This document shows, one piece after another, positions 29,326 through 40,151 of a DNA stretch of 64,000 nt. The stretch covers positions 4,971,091 through 5,035,090 of the forward strand of contig OZ242313.1 in the NCBI GenBank assembly GCA_965208065.1, written 5' to 3'. The notes beneath the pieces were generated by a model. That model was not told where the DNA came from and did not search any database. It saw nothing but the letters and a program-made list of their open reading frames with translations. Position numbers and translations under genes: made by a program. The DNA comes from Bin103 sp002238925. GTDB taxonomy: Bacteria > Spirochaetota > Spirochaetia > SZUA-6 > Bin103. Numbering within the stretch: the stretch's first letter is position 1; each line of letters begins with the position of its first letter.

Positions 29326-29620
29326 TTCTTCTCCTGCGCGCCCTGACGTGGCCAACACACTTGCCGACCACCAAGTCTCTTGGCGCATTCGCTTGCCGAC
29401 CAGCTTCTTATGCTTGACAGGCAGACTGGTCTATCGCGCACTTCGTTGTGGCGAGGCGTACCTGCCAGGGACTTTCCCGCACTTGTCCAGCGCGGTAGTC
29501 GGGGGGCACGCGTAGTCGGCTGGCCGACATGAAGATGTCGAGCGATGGTTGGCGACGAGGCCGAAAGCATGAGCCGTACAGTGAGCACCCGTGAGCTCGT
29601 TCTCGTAATCCTGCCACTTT

Positions 29621-32600
29621 TTACATGGCCACGACCGTCTCGGTGTCGCCGGCGGCGAGGGCGTTCATGTAGGCGAGGATGAGGCCGCGGGTGCGGTAGG
29701 TGCCGTACGCGGCTTCGTCCTGGCGGCGGACTATGGGGAACGCGTCGAGGACGTAGGAGGCGTCCTCGCGGGACAGGCTGTAGAGGTGGAAGTAGAGGGC
29801 GTCAAGCCGGGCACGGAGGTGGCGGCGCTGCTCGGGGTCCCACTTGAAGGGTGGGCCGTCGTAACCCAGGTCGCGTGCGAGGGGTGCCATATCGTTGGCG
29901 GTGTACGTGAGGCGCAGGACGTGATCGCGGACTAGGCGGCGGGCGGTCGTGTCCCCGAAACGCCGCTCGTAATCAGCCGGCGAGATCACGGGGAGTTGTT
30001 CGATGATGAACAGATTCAAGGTCTGGCCGTGAACCTTCTGCCGGGCGATGAAGTCGAAGGCGAAAGCGTTCATGTTGGCGATCAGTAGTGGGGCGGCAGA
30101 CTTGTATGCTGGCGTCGCTTCGCCCGGTTGAGACCCCGTCGGCATGAATATGGGCGTCTTGTTGCCGAACGCGGCCCTTGGGAAGACCGAACCGATCACC
30201 GTGCGGTGGTTGGTGGCAGCGGTGATCTCCTTGAATCCGATAATCCACTCCAGCGGCCACTTCCAATCGATTGATTCGCCGTGGACCCAGAATTGTGGGT
30301 CGGGGAGCCAGTCGGGGTCGGTGTGCTGCTCCAGGGTGGCCTCTCTTGGTTGAGCGGGACGGTTCAGGTTGTTCGGGTTGACGACGACGCTGGCGGCGCG
30401 GTGGTCGAATGCCTGTACCATCTTGCCCTCATACAGCGGAAGGCAAACCTCGTCACCTTTCCTCCAGCGGTTGCCGACGACCCGATAGAACCCGTCGGCG
30501 TCAAGCTGAGCGGCGGTCCGGAACAGTCCGGAGTCGTTGGTCATGTCGAACATCCGGTGGTAGCGCACCGGCCAGGCGCGACGTTCCTCGGTGCCTGACC
30601 GTTCGACGAGCACGGGGTGGTTCTCGTAGATGCGGCGGGTTATGTCGGCATCGCGGCGGGTGCGGAACACGGGCGCGGTGCCGGTGTTGGGGTTGACGCG
30701 GGAGAAGTCGGTGGGCGTCAGCGGGAAGCAACGCTGCGGGTCATTCACCTCCTCGGTGTTGTGCAGGAAAAAGGCGCACATGGTCTGGTCGAAGGTGCGT
30801 TCTTCGCCGCCGAACACCAGGGCGCAGAACTTGAACCGCGAATCGACATCCGGGAAGAACGGCGGCAAGTCGGTGTCAAGGCGGCGGTTCTCGAAGTCGA
30901 ACAAGCCGCCGATTCTGCCGGTGGTGGAGAGGCTGCAGAAGAAGCGGGCGGCGGTCTTGTCCGCGTAGATTCCCGATGGGGTGAGCAGCCCTACCAGTCC
31001 GCCCGGCTTGATCAGGCTCATGGCGCGTTCGACGAACAGCGAGTAGAGGTTGATGTCGCCTCCGCCCCAGCAGGGGGTAGCTTCCCGAGGTCCGGACCAG
31101 GCGGCCGAGCTTGTCGGCACGCTCCTTGGCGGCATCGAATTGGGGCGCCAGCGGATCGCCCTGGTCTCGCAGCCGGCGGATGGCCGCTCGCCGCGCGGCC
31201 GCGGTGGGTGCGAGAGCGATTTCAGACGCGCGTGTCGCGAACCACTCCACCTCCTGCAGCTTGATGCGGTCCCAGGGAGGATTGCCGATCACGGCGTCAA
31301 AGCCTCCGGCGGGGCGAACGCTTTGCCAGTCTCGCCACACGCCGGGGAAGGCTGCCTCCCAGTGCAGGAATTCCTCTTGCCGCGCGACGGCCCGGGCTTC
31401 CTGCCAGCGCTCGCGTATCGTGGCCAAGCGATCGGATTCGGCGTCGACGGTGCCGGGACGGATCGAGTCCGGCCCGTGCGCCAGAATCCGGTACGCATCG
31501 GTTGGGTTGTGGCTGAGCGCTTCGGCAAGCGGGGTCTCGTATCGGGAGCGCGCGGTGCGTTTCATGCCCGCCGTCATCCACTGCAGCCCGCACAGGCAGT
31601 CGAGCAACCCTCGCAAATCGGCGGTGGTCTCCTCCACGTCGTGGAACACCGTTGCCGACTCGTGCACCTCCACCACATCGGCGTCGGACATCTCCTCGAT
31701 CCGCTCCATCCCCTCGGCCGCGACCTCCGCTCCGGCCATCGCCGATGCGGCAAACAATCCACCGAGCCGGTCCAGCTCCCGGATCGCATCGCGCACACGG
31801 ATGCCAACCAGCGAATCGCCGCACCTCAGGTGATGGTCAAGGAACGACAGCGGCGCACCCACGGTGAAGCTGTGCAACCACAGCGAGACCTTCGCCAGCT
31901 CCACGGTCAGGCGGTTCTTGTCTACGCCGTAGATGCAGCGCTTCAGCACCATGCGCCGGATAATCGCCTGGTCGGTAAGCTGGGCCACGTCTATGATCCA
32001 GTTGCCTTCCCGCGCCCGATGCAGGATTCCGCGCCGAATCTCCGCGATCCGCGCCACCAGCGGCGACTCATACTCGCCCTGCAGCCACTCCGGCACGCCG
32101 GGTACGTACTCAATCAACTCCGCGATGTAGTCGGACAGGAAGTCGACCGCGGTGACCAGGAAGTGGCCGCTGCCCATGGCGGGATCCAGCACCTTGAGCC
32201 GAAGCACCGCCGCCGCCGGATCCAGCCTCGCCAGCATCGCCATCCGCTCGGCTTTGGAGCGGCGGTCCGACGCCAGGTCCCGCGCCCGGGCCTCGAATGC
32301 CCGCAGCCGCTCCTCGGCGAGGGGTTTCAGGGTCTGGTCGACGATCAGATCCACCAGCTCCTGCGGGGTGTAGAAGCTGCCGCTGTCCTTGCGAGCGTAC
32401 GAGTCGGGCCGGATCTCGATAGTTCCGTCCGCGGTGCGCGTGGGCTCCCGTTCCAGCAGGCGCTCGTAGATCGAGCCCAGTTGCTGCACCGACATGTCAC
32501 GGTAGTTCACAAAGCGCCGAAACCCGTGTTCCGGTCCCCCCGCCGCGGTGTGGCTGAGGTCGTAGATGATCTCGGCAACCACCGTGTCCGGGAGCCGGAT

Positions 32601-33694
32601 GCGCTCCAGCACGGGTGCCGCCTCGGGGGCGAACAGGCCGCCGTTGTAGGGTGGCAGGCCGATCGACCGGTCGCCCTGGTCGATCTGGCGAAACAGCTCG
32701 GTCAGGCGGTTGTAGTAGTGCCCTGCCGTCGCCGAGAAGGTGTCCTGCTCGGCCATGCGGCGCGCCACGTCCTCGCGCACCCGCTTGCGCAAGCCGTAGT
32801 CGTCGTAGCGCGCGTCGTTGACCGGCAACAGCCCGCGGTCCTCGGCGTACAACACGAACAGCAGCCGGTACAGGAAGATGAGCGCCGCCGAGCGCGCTTC
32901 TGACAGGTTGTCGGCGCCGGCAGCGTCGGCGATAGCCCCCACCAGGCGCGGATAGACCCGCTCGAACACCACGCTCGAGAGATCCTGCGCGACCGACTCC
33001 TCGTAGCGCCGGCCTTCCGCAAGCGCGGCCTCGAGGAACGTCGTGGTCGCCGTCCCTTGGAGCACGAAGGAGTCGCGGCCGAATAGCAGCAGGAAGGCGC
33101 GCAGGCCATCCTCGTTGCCCGGCTGGAGCAGGTCGGCGAGGTCCGCCTCGAAAAAGCCCGTCGCCCGCGGCCGTGCCCGCCGGTCATACAACCGCCATAC
33201 GCTGCCGCTAGTGAGGATGCCGAACCGGATGCGCCCTTCCGAGGCATGTCGGCGGTCGTCAGATAGCGCAGCATCTGGCCGTGCGGAGTGCCGGCGCGAT
33301 GCCCGTCGGTCCGGTCGCGCTGATCGAGCGCGAGCCCAAACCGTTTGCTCTCCTGCACAATCAGGGCATCCTGGAAGCGCTCGTCCGAGTTGCCCCGCCC
33401 GGTAGCGCGCGCCTTGGCCGCCGCGTCAGCGAACAGCAGGTGGTCGGGTACATCCTCGTGACCGGCGGCCGCCTGCTGCGGCAGGTAGTCGCTCCAGCCG
33501 AGCAATTCCATCACGGGCCGAATCAAATCCTGCTCGGTCACCGCCTCATTCGGCTGCTGCAGCGCCTCGAACCGCGCGTGCACGTTTCCCAGGTCCCGAC
33601 GGAAATTCGCGAGCTCCGGACCCGCAGCGTCCCACTCAGGAGTTGTGCGAATTCCATCGGTCAGGAAGAACTGTGTAAATAGCTGGCCCTTCAT
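29621..33694 (-). pseudogene. Type IIG restriction-modification enzyme, split by two frameshifts
   Basis: Three overlapping minus-strand frames make one ~1,358-codon gene. From ATG 33694: MKGQLFTQFFLTDGI, then EQDLIRPVMELLGWSDYLPQ and a nuclease-like DALIVQESKRFG (E-x-K). A frameshift near 33240 switches frame to RIRFGILTSGSVWRLYDRR. That frame holds the helical part, SGSFYTPQELVDLI, MTase motif I LDPAMGSGHFLVTAVDF (about codon 500) and motif IV FDAVIGNPPWDRIKLQEV. A second shift at 31060-31080, beside CCCC and GGGGG runs, leads to GGDINLYSLFVERAMSLIKP and the target-recognition region to the stop at 29621. Eco57I-type fused endonuclease/adenine methylase. As sequenced it is broken; if the homopolymer indels are sequencing errors it would be intact. 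Confidence 0.8.
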
Positions 33695-34799
33695 TATGGT
33701 TCGTCCGGTAAGGCCGGAATCGACTCGCGGCGCCATCATAGCAGACCAAGCACCTAGTCGGGCCGGCTGCCGCGGCCGCCGCTGCCGACATGCGCCCATT
33801 TCATTTGGCGGTCGTGACTCAGAGGTGAAATCCGGGGCACGCGGACGGCCAGGTTGACAGAAGCGCCCTTACCAGACGTCGAATACGATGAGGCGGCGAG
33901 CTGTACCGCGCCGCCGTGAAGGCGAATGGCCAGCGCTGATCAAGCCGCCCCTCCTTCGTGGCGGCGTTGTGGTGTTCGCTCGTCAACGGGCCGGATCAGT
34001 CGACACTACTTACTGAACTGAGACCGCGCCATAGTGATCTCAGGGTGACAGAAGCCGGCATTCGGATGTGGGCAGGCCGGCGCGACGACGCCACCAGCCC
34101 CTGAGTGGGCGAGCGATGCGCTATTGGTCGACAGTCGCCCGGTGGAGCTGCACTTCGCGAATCGGTGCGGTCCCCATGGTTGCCGAGGAGATGCCGGTGG
34201 CACGGCCGGCGAGCGCGCAGTCGACATCCTGAACGTTACCGGGACCCGGCGCTGCCGGTGAACGATACGGTAGACACCTATCCAATTGAGCGTCCGCGTA
34301 CAGAAACGCTCACACGACGTCCAGGTCCGGTCCTCCCTGCCGGGCGGCGCTAGCGCCGCCGATCGACGTTCGAGGTTTACCGGGTTGTACGCCGTCCACC
34401 ACCTCACCACGGGCATCGAGTCGTTACTGACCCTTCAGAGATTCGCAGAAGGCCGCCCTCCCTTAAGCTGATGCTGCGGGCCACGAAAAGAGGGTCTACG
34501 GGTAGCGGGTAGCGGAGTTGCCTACCACAGGCGAGTGAATTACCTTTCGCGGGTTCCCAAGTGGAGATCAATCCAGCGGAAGTCGAAGAAGCCGCCGGCG
34601 CGTACGGTGGCATGCGAGCGCCACCCTTGTTGCTCAGACGTGACTGAAACCGGAATCTTACAAGCGGATAAGGCGATCTATCTTTCTGAGCGATGAGGAG
34701 AAGACCTGATGATGCTCATCCTTGTAACCTGCAACGCGCCGATAGGAACGGCGGATGCCACACCATGTACAAGGCGGCAGTGGAATCTGGCGGTTTGAC
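33695..34799. other. Gene-poor island region
   Basis: About 1.1 kb between the start of the restriction-modification gene and the HEPN/RES gene, which are divergent. No reading frame here shows recognisable protein sequence. Promoters for both neighbours must lie at its ends, but I cannot point to convincing boxes. Confidence 0.4.
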
Positions 34800-36065
34800 A
34801 TGGGGCTTACAAAACGACCGCTGCACGAACAACTGGAAGGGGGATACACACCACCCGATGATCGCTTTGTATGCCAAGCATGTCTCACTGATCAATGTCT
34901 CGCAGCAACCGTAGGCGAAGCATCCGAAGACGTGTCCTGTAGCTACTGTGACAGTACACGCGCGGCACACATCTCGGTTTTGATCGACGAAATCATGGAG
35001 GCGATCCGAGAGGATTTTGATGATCCCGCAGATGAACTTCCGTATGACAGTAAGGAAGGTGGATGGCAAGGAACCGTATACGACAACGACGAGATTCTCG
35101 ATGAGCTTGATCACTGGACGGACCGGAATGATCTGATCACAGATGTCGCCGCCGCTCTAGCAGGACGGCAATGGTGCAGGCAAGACTACTTCAGACTCGA
35201 CAAGTTCGAAATACTAAACTTCGGTTGGGAGCGGTTTAAGCAGCAAGTAATACATCGTACGAGATATTTCTTCACGACGGCCAGAACGGGCTCACAATAC
35301 GATGATCGTGGTAGCATCCAACCTGCTCGAATGCTCGAGCGACTGGGCCGATTGTTTGTCGAATACGGTATGTTTCGAACGATAAGCGCCGGGACAGAGT
35401 TTGTTCGAGCACGTGTGACAAACCGGAGTAAACGACCATCGACGGCAAAAGAGCTTGGCACTCCTGACGAGAAGAGCGCACGGTACTCGAATCGCATGAG
35501 TCCAGCTGGTGTACCGATGTTCTACGCAGCTCTCCGTAAGGAGACGGCCATCGCCGAAGCTTTCGACTCGACTAGTGGGAATCTTAACGAGTTTGCCATT
35601 TCTTTGGCTACATTTCAGACATCGAGGTCTTTGGTGTTGCTAGATCTCGTTAAGCTTCCATCACGGCCGAGCTGCTTTGATCGCGAGAAGAGGAACACGA
35701 TTAAGATTGTCAGATTCCTTTGGAACCTGAGAGATGATCTCACTAAACCGATCGACAAGGATGGGAGGGAACACATTGAGTACGTCCCCACACAAGTCAT
35801 TACAGAGTATGTTCGTCATCAGCTGAAGTACGGAGATAAAAGGAAGGCTCGGATCGACGGCATCATCTATCCGAGTACAAAAGATAGATGCGGGACATCA
35901 GTTGTGATTTTCGCTGAGGCGAAGAACTGTGGTCCCTGCAAGGCTCGAGAGCGTGAGAGACCGCTCGAATCGTCTAGGCGCTTCGGGTCTGACCAAAGCG
36001 TGTTTCTTCATCTCGTCGACGTCGAACGATTGTATCCTGAAATCTCGTTTCGCACTGAGAAGTAG
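34800..36065 (+). CDS. HEPN/RES N-terminal domain + RES domain protein (toxin-like)
   Basis: A 421-residue protein. The N-terminus MGLTKRPLHEQLEGGYTPPD, then a zinc ribbon (CQAC at 25-28, CSYC at 47-50) and a helical HEPN-like stretch, match the domain that precedes RES in many standalone proteins. The RES part (about 195-400) shows Arg in FVRARVTNR, SNRMSPAGVPMFYAAL with the RES Tyr, and TAIAEAFD with a Glu. RES toxins degrade NAD+ (phosphorolysis or ADP-ribosylation). Unlike ParT/MbcT types there is no Xre antitoxin gene beside it, so the N-terminal domain may supply control. ATG 34800 fits the family start. Strongly AT-rich compared with the chromosome. Confidence 0.8.
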   Translation: MGLTKRPLHEQLEGGYTPPDDRFVCQACLTDQCLAATVGEASEDVSCSYCDSTRAAHISVLIDEIMEAIREDFDDPADELPYDSKEGGWQGTVYDNDEILDELDHWTDRNDLITDVAAALAGRQWCRQDYFRLDKFEILNFGWERFKQQVIHRTRYFFTTARTGSQYDDRGSIQPARMLERLGRLFVEYGMFRTISAGTEFVRARVTNRSKRPSTAKELGTPDEKSARYSNRMSPAGVPMFYAALRKETAIAEAFDSTSGNLNEFAISLATFQTSRSLVLLDLVKLPSRPSCFDREKRNTIKIVRFLWNLRDDLTKPIDKDGREHIEYVPTQVITEYVRHQLKYGDKRKARIDGIIYPSTKDRCGTSVVIFAEAKNCGPCKARERERPLESSRRFGSDQSVFLHLVDVERLYPEISFRTEK

Positions 36066-36196
36066 GCGCTGGCTAATGTCCGATGAGGAATACGATCCCC
36101 AATTTTGAATAGTATCCGTCATCACTCAGGATCGACGGTACTGTTGCCGGACGCGCATCCCGGCTGCATAACCGACGCGCAGTACGAGTGTCGCCG

Positions 36197-36573
36197 GTGA
36201 GCCTCGAGGTCGCCCTGCAGTGGCCATCGGCGGTTCTCCTGTGGTGAACAGGTCCACGCCGAGTTGGACGCACGCATCCTCGAAGCCGACGCCCTGCGCC
36301 GGCACCAGGTCGAGCGGGCGCGCTACGCCGCCGACGTGGCACGTCGCCGGTTCATTGGGGTCGGTCCGGACAACCGCTTGGTTCGCCGATGTTCGGAAAG
36401 TGGAGTAGAACCAGAAACTGCGCGCACCTCAGCAGGCGCGGGAAGAGCTCGAACTGCGCCGACAGGAGGATCATCTCCAACTCGGCGCCGCGCAACGCGG
36501 CCGCATCCTCGCCCTTGCTGCTGACTTCCCGCGACTGTGGAACGACCCGAAGACCGCGTACCGCAGACGGTGA
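36197..36573 (+). pseudogene. Remnant of a large serine recombinase (C-terminal region)
   Basis: Three successive frames on the plus strand read VSPVSLEVALQ, then LDARILEADALRRHQVERAR and ARRRFIGVGPDNRLV, then NQKLRAPQQAREELELRRQE and RGRILALAADFPRLWNDPKT followed by AYRRR and a stop. These are the coiled-coil and following helices of resolvase-type site-specific recombinases found in transposons. Two frameshifts and loss of the N-terminal catalytic domain make it dead. It separates the HEPN/RES gene from the GHKL operon. Confidence 0.75.
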
Positions 36574-37135
36574 GAAGGTACCCGACTAGTATGGTGATCA
36601 TAGCCCGCGCGGACAACGGAACTCGATTCATCCATCTTGGCGAAGACCGGACCTGACGCTCTCCCCGAATCGCGCACACAGCCACTTGCCGCACCGCATG
36701 TATGCCCATATGCTGAGATCGCGAATGAACGGGATGCGAACGAACGGGATGCGGCGGACATTGCGTCCGACTGCTGCTCAATGGTTTACACGCTGCAGGA
36801 GCCAGAGATGCTGACAGACGCGGCCCAGGCACAGATCACAACCGGGTCAGGTCAACGAAGCACTGGATTACCGGGCGTCGGCTCCGAGGATCCACCTGCC
36901 CTGCCGAACTTCTTCCGACCGCTTGTCAGACCAGCATGGCAGTGGTACAAGGATTGGGCACAGGCCATGATTAATACTCTGCTACGATGAGTGAAGACTC
37001 CTTCCGTGTGACACCGTGGGCATCCGGCGGAGCTGTTTGACTGGACAACATCGGGGAAAAGATGAACAGGTTAGAACACGACTGGGTGTATATCAATTGG
37101 CGACACCTTCTCGAACTATTTGAGGTAGGCTGAAC
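36574..37135. other. Region upstream of the GHKL1 operon, no gene supported
   Basis: A 117-codon open frame (36637-36990) ends in NFFRPLVRPAWQWYKDWAQA, faintly like the downstream part of serine recombinases, so this may be further decay of that gene. The 140 bp nearest the ATG at 37136 are AT-rich and should hold the operon promoter. GAGGTAGG before the ATG is the ribosome site. Confidence 0.35.
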
Positions 37136-39019
37136 ATGGTGGTTCAACAAGATCCGTTCCACAAGATACCTGTAGAGCCTTGGGAGGTCGGCGCCGAGCT
37201 CTTGGATATACTCTCACGGGGGATATACTCCGACGCCAAAGACGCAATTCGGGAATACGTCCAGAACGGCGTGGATGCACAGGCCAATCGAGTTACATTC
37301 ACAGTCAGGGGACCACGAGCTACGATTCGGGACGATGGACTAGGGATGGACTGGGATACTCTCAGACGATCTCGTCGATTTGGGATCTCTGACAAGAGCC
37401 CGCACATTCACGTCGGATTCCGCGGTATTGGACTCTATGCAGCCTTTGGAATGTGCGATTCCATGCGCATAACAACTCGACAGGCAGGTTCGGAAGAGCT
37501 CTTACATCTTGAGGTCAGATTTGGCGCAATGCGACACATTCTTGAGCAAGAACGAATCTCGCAAGACAAATCAGGTGTCGGGTTAACCGAACTTCTGGAG
37601 GATTTCACTCTGTTTCGAAGGGATCCGTACCCGCCCAATTTATTGGGCGACCATTTCACATTGGTAACTCTGGAGGGACTCACACGCGAATACCGCTCGC
37701 AACTCAACGATTCTGACGCCCTTGCCACGTACTTGTTGAACACGTTACCTATCGCATTTCCTGATGCGGATTACGGGCGAGTAGTTAATGGATGGCTTAG
37801 AGATCAATTGGGGCTCAATCCCATAAATTTGTTATGTAGAGTAGGCGATGAGCCAGAATTCACTATAGAGCCTCGCTTGGCGGAAGGAGTCGAGACACCT
37901 CAACACGATTGGATAGAAAATTCCGAGGGCGAGAAGATCGCATTCATATGGAGTGCTCTAAGTACACGTGGCGAACGAATTCCATCGGCGTCTGGCCGAG
38001 ATGAAGGAGCCGGTGTCGGCGGTTATCTGATGAAGATCAAAGGATTCACGCTCGGGGATAGGGTCCTCCTAAAGCCACTATGGCCTACCACCGGCGGCCG
38101 CGCTCTCTATCATCACTACACCGGAGAAGTGCATATTCTCGATGCTGCTGATGTCTACCCAAACGCTGCTCGGAACGACCTCGAACCAAGTCTCTCGAAG
38201 CAGAATCTTCAGAAAGCCTTTGTAGAGCTTTTCAAAGATCTGAATCGTAGAGCGGACCTAACTAGGGACATACTAAAGACCGAACGTAGGATGGAAGGGA
38301 TTCGAGAGACTCTTTTTGCACTAGATAATAGGAGGGCAGAAGCCGATAGGGACCCACTCGAACTATACAGAGAAAGCATGAATTTCGCGGAGACACTCGA
38401 ACGTACTGAGAGGGATCTGCTACGACTTCGTCGTGGTCGGCGCGCCGTGCAGCCCACACCGGCACAGAGACAGCAACTTGACGCATTGAGGACGGAGCTC
38501 CGAGATGCGCTTGCAAAAACACGTGACATTGTGCGCAATACGGGCAAGCGTACAGCAGAAAAAACACCAAGGCGAAGCAAGCCTTCACCCGGAGTCCCTC
38601 CTCGTGTAGCGCTGATTACACGTGCAAGCGCATCGATTCAGGAGATGATGGAGCAAGAAGTGACACCGGCTTTGGAGGGTGCCGCGAAAAGGCTGTTGGA
38701 AGCCCGTAGGAGTCGATCCGTGGCCAGGGCCGTCGAAATTCTAGATGAATTGAAGGCTAACGGTGTTACTCTCTCCGGCTCTGTCGAGGCGTCTCGCAAG
38801 GAGCTACGCGTCTACCTAGGGTGGTCCCCGGTTGCACCTGTAAGCCTGATAGAGGCGCTTGCCGAGTCCGAGTTCCTAGCGGCCACAGATCGCGAGAAGG
38901 ATATCATTCGCGCCGTGGACCGTGGTCTGCTACATGGCTTCGGTAGCCGAGGCGAGGAGTACCAGACTGCTATCAGGGCAATCGCAGAGAGTGTATCTAG
39001 TCATGATGGCCTGCAGTAG
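37136..39019 (+). CDS. GHKL (Hsp90-like) ATPase with C-terminal coiled coil (GHKL1)
   Basis: A 627-residue protein with a complete GHKL ATP site: N-box REYVQNGVDA (39-48, Glu40/Asn44), G1 box IRDDGLGMDW (64-73) and lid/G2 GFRGIGLYAA (94-103). A middle domain ends in GEVHILDAADVYPNAARNDL (330-349), followed by EPS. This motif and its position also occur in the GHKL2 protein encoded at 42970-44607, so both belong to one family. Residues about 372-470 are a charged coiled coil and a basic linker follows. The architecture resembles Hsp90/MutL/MORC-like machines that clamp or remodel on ATP binding. The downstream gene begins 13 bp later, forming an operon. Cargo and partner are unknown; island context suggests defence. 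Confidence 0.8.
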   Translation: MVVQQDPFHKIPVEPWEVGAELLDILSRGIYSDAKDAIREYVQNGVDAQANRVTFTVRGPRATIRDDGLGMDWDTLRRSRRFGISDKSPHIHVGFRGIGLYAAFGMCDSMRITTRQAGSEELLHLEVRFGAMRHILEQERISQDKSGVGLTELLEDFTLFRRDPYPPNLLGDHFTLVTLEGLTREYRSQLNDSDALATYLLNTLPIAFPDADYGRVVNGWLRDQLGLNPINLLCRVGDEPEFTIEPRLAEGVETPQHDWIENSEGEKIAFIWSALSTRGERIPSASGRDEGAGVGGYLMKIKGFTLGDRVLLKPLWPTTGGRALYHHYTGEVHILDAADVYPNAARNDLEPSLSKQNLQKAFVELFKDLNRRADLTRDILKTERRMEGIRETLFALDNRRAEADRDPLELYRESMNFAETLERTERDLLRLRRGRRAVQPTPAQRQQLDALRTELRDALAKTRDIVRNTGKRTAEKTPRRSKPSPGVPPRVALITRASASIQEMMEQEVTPALEGAAKRLLEARRSRSVARAVEILDELKANGVTLSGSVEASRKELRVYLGWSPVAPVSLIEALAESEFLAATDREKDIIRAVDRGLLHGFGSRGEEYQTAIRAIAESVSSHDGLQ

Positions 39020-39032
39020 TGGGATGGTGTAA

Positions 39033-40052
39033 TTGCAACCTCAATCCTTCGGCTACTATTCGAGCTCGGAAAAAGACGTAATCAGAGATCACTTTGACCT
39101 GCCACTACTGCGCCAATTTTCCCAGCGTAAAGGAGAGCTGCTTAGCTACTTTGGCCTTCCAGGGGTTGAGGCGCTAGACATTAGGGCATGGAGAGAGTTT
39201 ATTGGCGAAGTGGGGGCTGTCGAACGGGCACCCAACAATCTCAGACGCCTTGAACAGGTCTTGGATGTCCAATTCTCAGAGATTCGATTCACGACTCACC
39301 TCGGTGAGATTGATCAAGTCATCCTTCACAACCGAGGCAAGGAGCAAACTGTCGGTGGTCAGAGTTACAGACCACGGGTATCGAACCGTTACGAGCCCTC
39401 GGTTGGTGGATTTGTTTGGCGCTATGACGTAGTGTATCTCGATTACTTCGGGACGTTCTTGCCTCGGGGTGGCAAAGGTATCAAAGCTAGGCGCGCTCGT
39501 GCTCTAGCCAGGCTTCTTGACAGTGATAGAGTCGATGCTTGGCAGCCATGGATACTGTTGATCACGGTAGAAGCTCAACTGAATGGGCATTCAGACCGCG
39601 AGACGCTACGATACTATCTAGAGGATACTGGAGCCGACGCATCAAGCGATACACTGCAAGCGCTGGATTTTCTGCTTTCTGGTGCACCAAATTCCGTTGA
39701 GGAGGCCACGCGGTTCATTCACGGAGCCACTGCAATCTTAGTGGCTGACTTGGCTAAACCAAAAGGTGTTATGGCTACGCCGAGGGGCACTGTGCTATAC
39801 ACAGGAGCAAAAGGACGACCTATGGTTCATATGGCATTTGAGTTTCGCCCGAACCCGACGATTCTGAGCGGCAGTTCGGATCGGCTATCGCTGTTGTCGG
39901 CTCCGCTTCTGTGCACGAAAAGCCCATCCGAAGAACCGTGGGTTCATTTGCTCCCGCATCAGAGCCCAAGTGCGACACGAGAAAGCTTAGAACGGAGCCT
40001 AGATTTCCTAGGCCCTCAAGTGGTACGCGAGATTCCCAGCAATACTACTTGA
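39033..40052 (+). CDS. Unrecognised partner of GHKL1
   Basis: A 339-residue protein of no family I can name, starting at TTG 39033, 13 bp after GHKL1, with GGGATGG as a modest ribosome site. Visible features: an N-terminal helical part (DHFDLPLLRQFSQRKGELLS), a hydrophobic strand ending in acidic/aromatic residues, WRYDVVYLDYFGTFLPRGGK, then helix KARRARALARLLD and strand WQPWILLITVEAQ. Strand-D-x-x-[DN]-aromatic followed by helix and strand recalls the second half of Rossmann methyltransferases, but no SAM-binding GxGxG is apparent, so this is only a hint. AT-rich like GHKL1. Probably acts with that ATPase. Confidence 0.65.
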   Translation: MQPQSFGYYSSSEKDVIRDHFDLPLLRQFSQRKGELLSYFGLPGVEALDIRAWREFIGEVGAVERAPNNLRRLEQVLDVQFSEIRFTTHLGEIDQVILHNRGKEQTVGGQSYRPRVSNRYEPSVGGFVWRYDVVYLDYFGTFLPRGGKGIKARRARALARLLDSDRVDAWQPWILLITVEAQLNGHSDRETLRYYLEDTGADASSDTLQALDFLLSGAPNSVEEATRFIHGATAILVADLAKPKGVMATPRGTVLYTGAKGRPMVHMAFEFRPNPTILSGSSDRLSLLSAPLLCTKSPSEEPWVHLLPHQSPSATRESLERSLDFLGPQVVREIPSNTT

Positions 40053-40146
40053 GACTCGTTACGAGGCTCGTTGGGTGGAGAGTGATTCGCCCCATCCGGG
40101 TGTCCGAGTGCAAAAGAGGCAGTCTCCGAAGACGCGCTCTGAGACG

Positions 40147-40151
40147 TTCTA
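40147..40151. repeat. Target site duplication, left copy
   Basis: TTCTA immediately left of the IS21-type element; the same five bases follow the right end at 42802-42806. Confidence 0.8.

Noticed and set aside
33695..34799. Possible transposase remnants in the gene-poor stretch
   Set aside because: Read in all frames; no segment matched a transposase or recombinase pattern well enough to report.
36637..36990. 117-codon frame before GHKL1
   Set aside because: No ribosome site or family; only a faint hint of recombinase text near its end.
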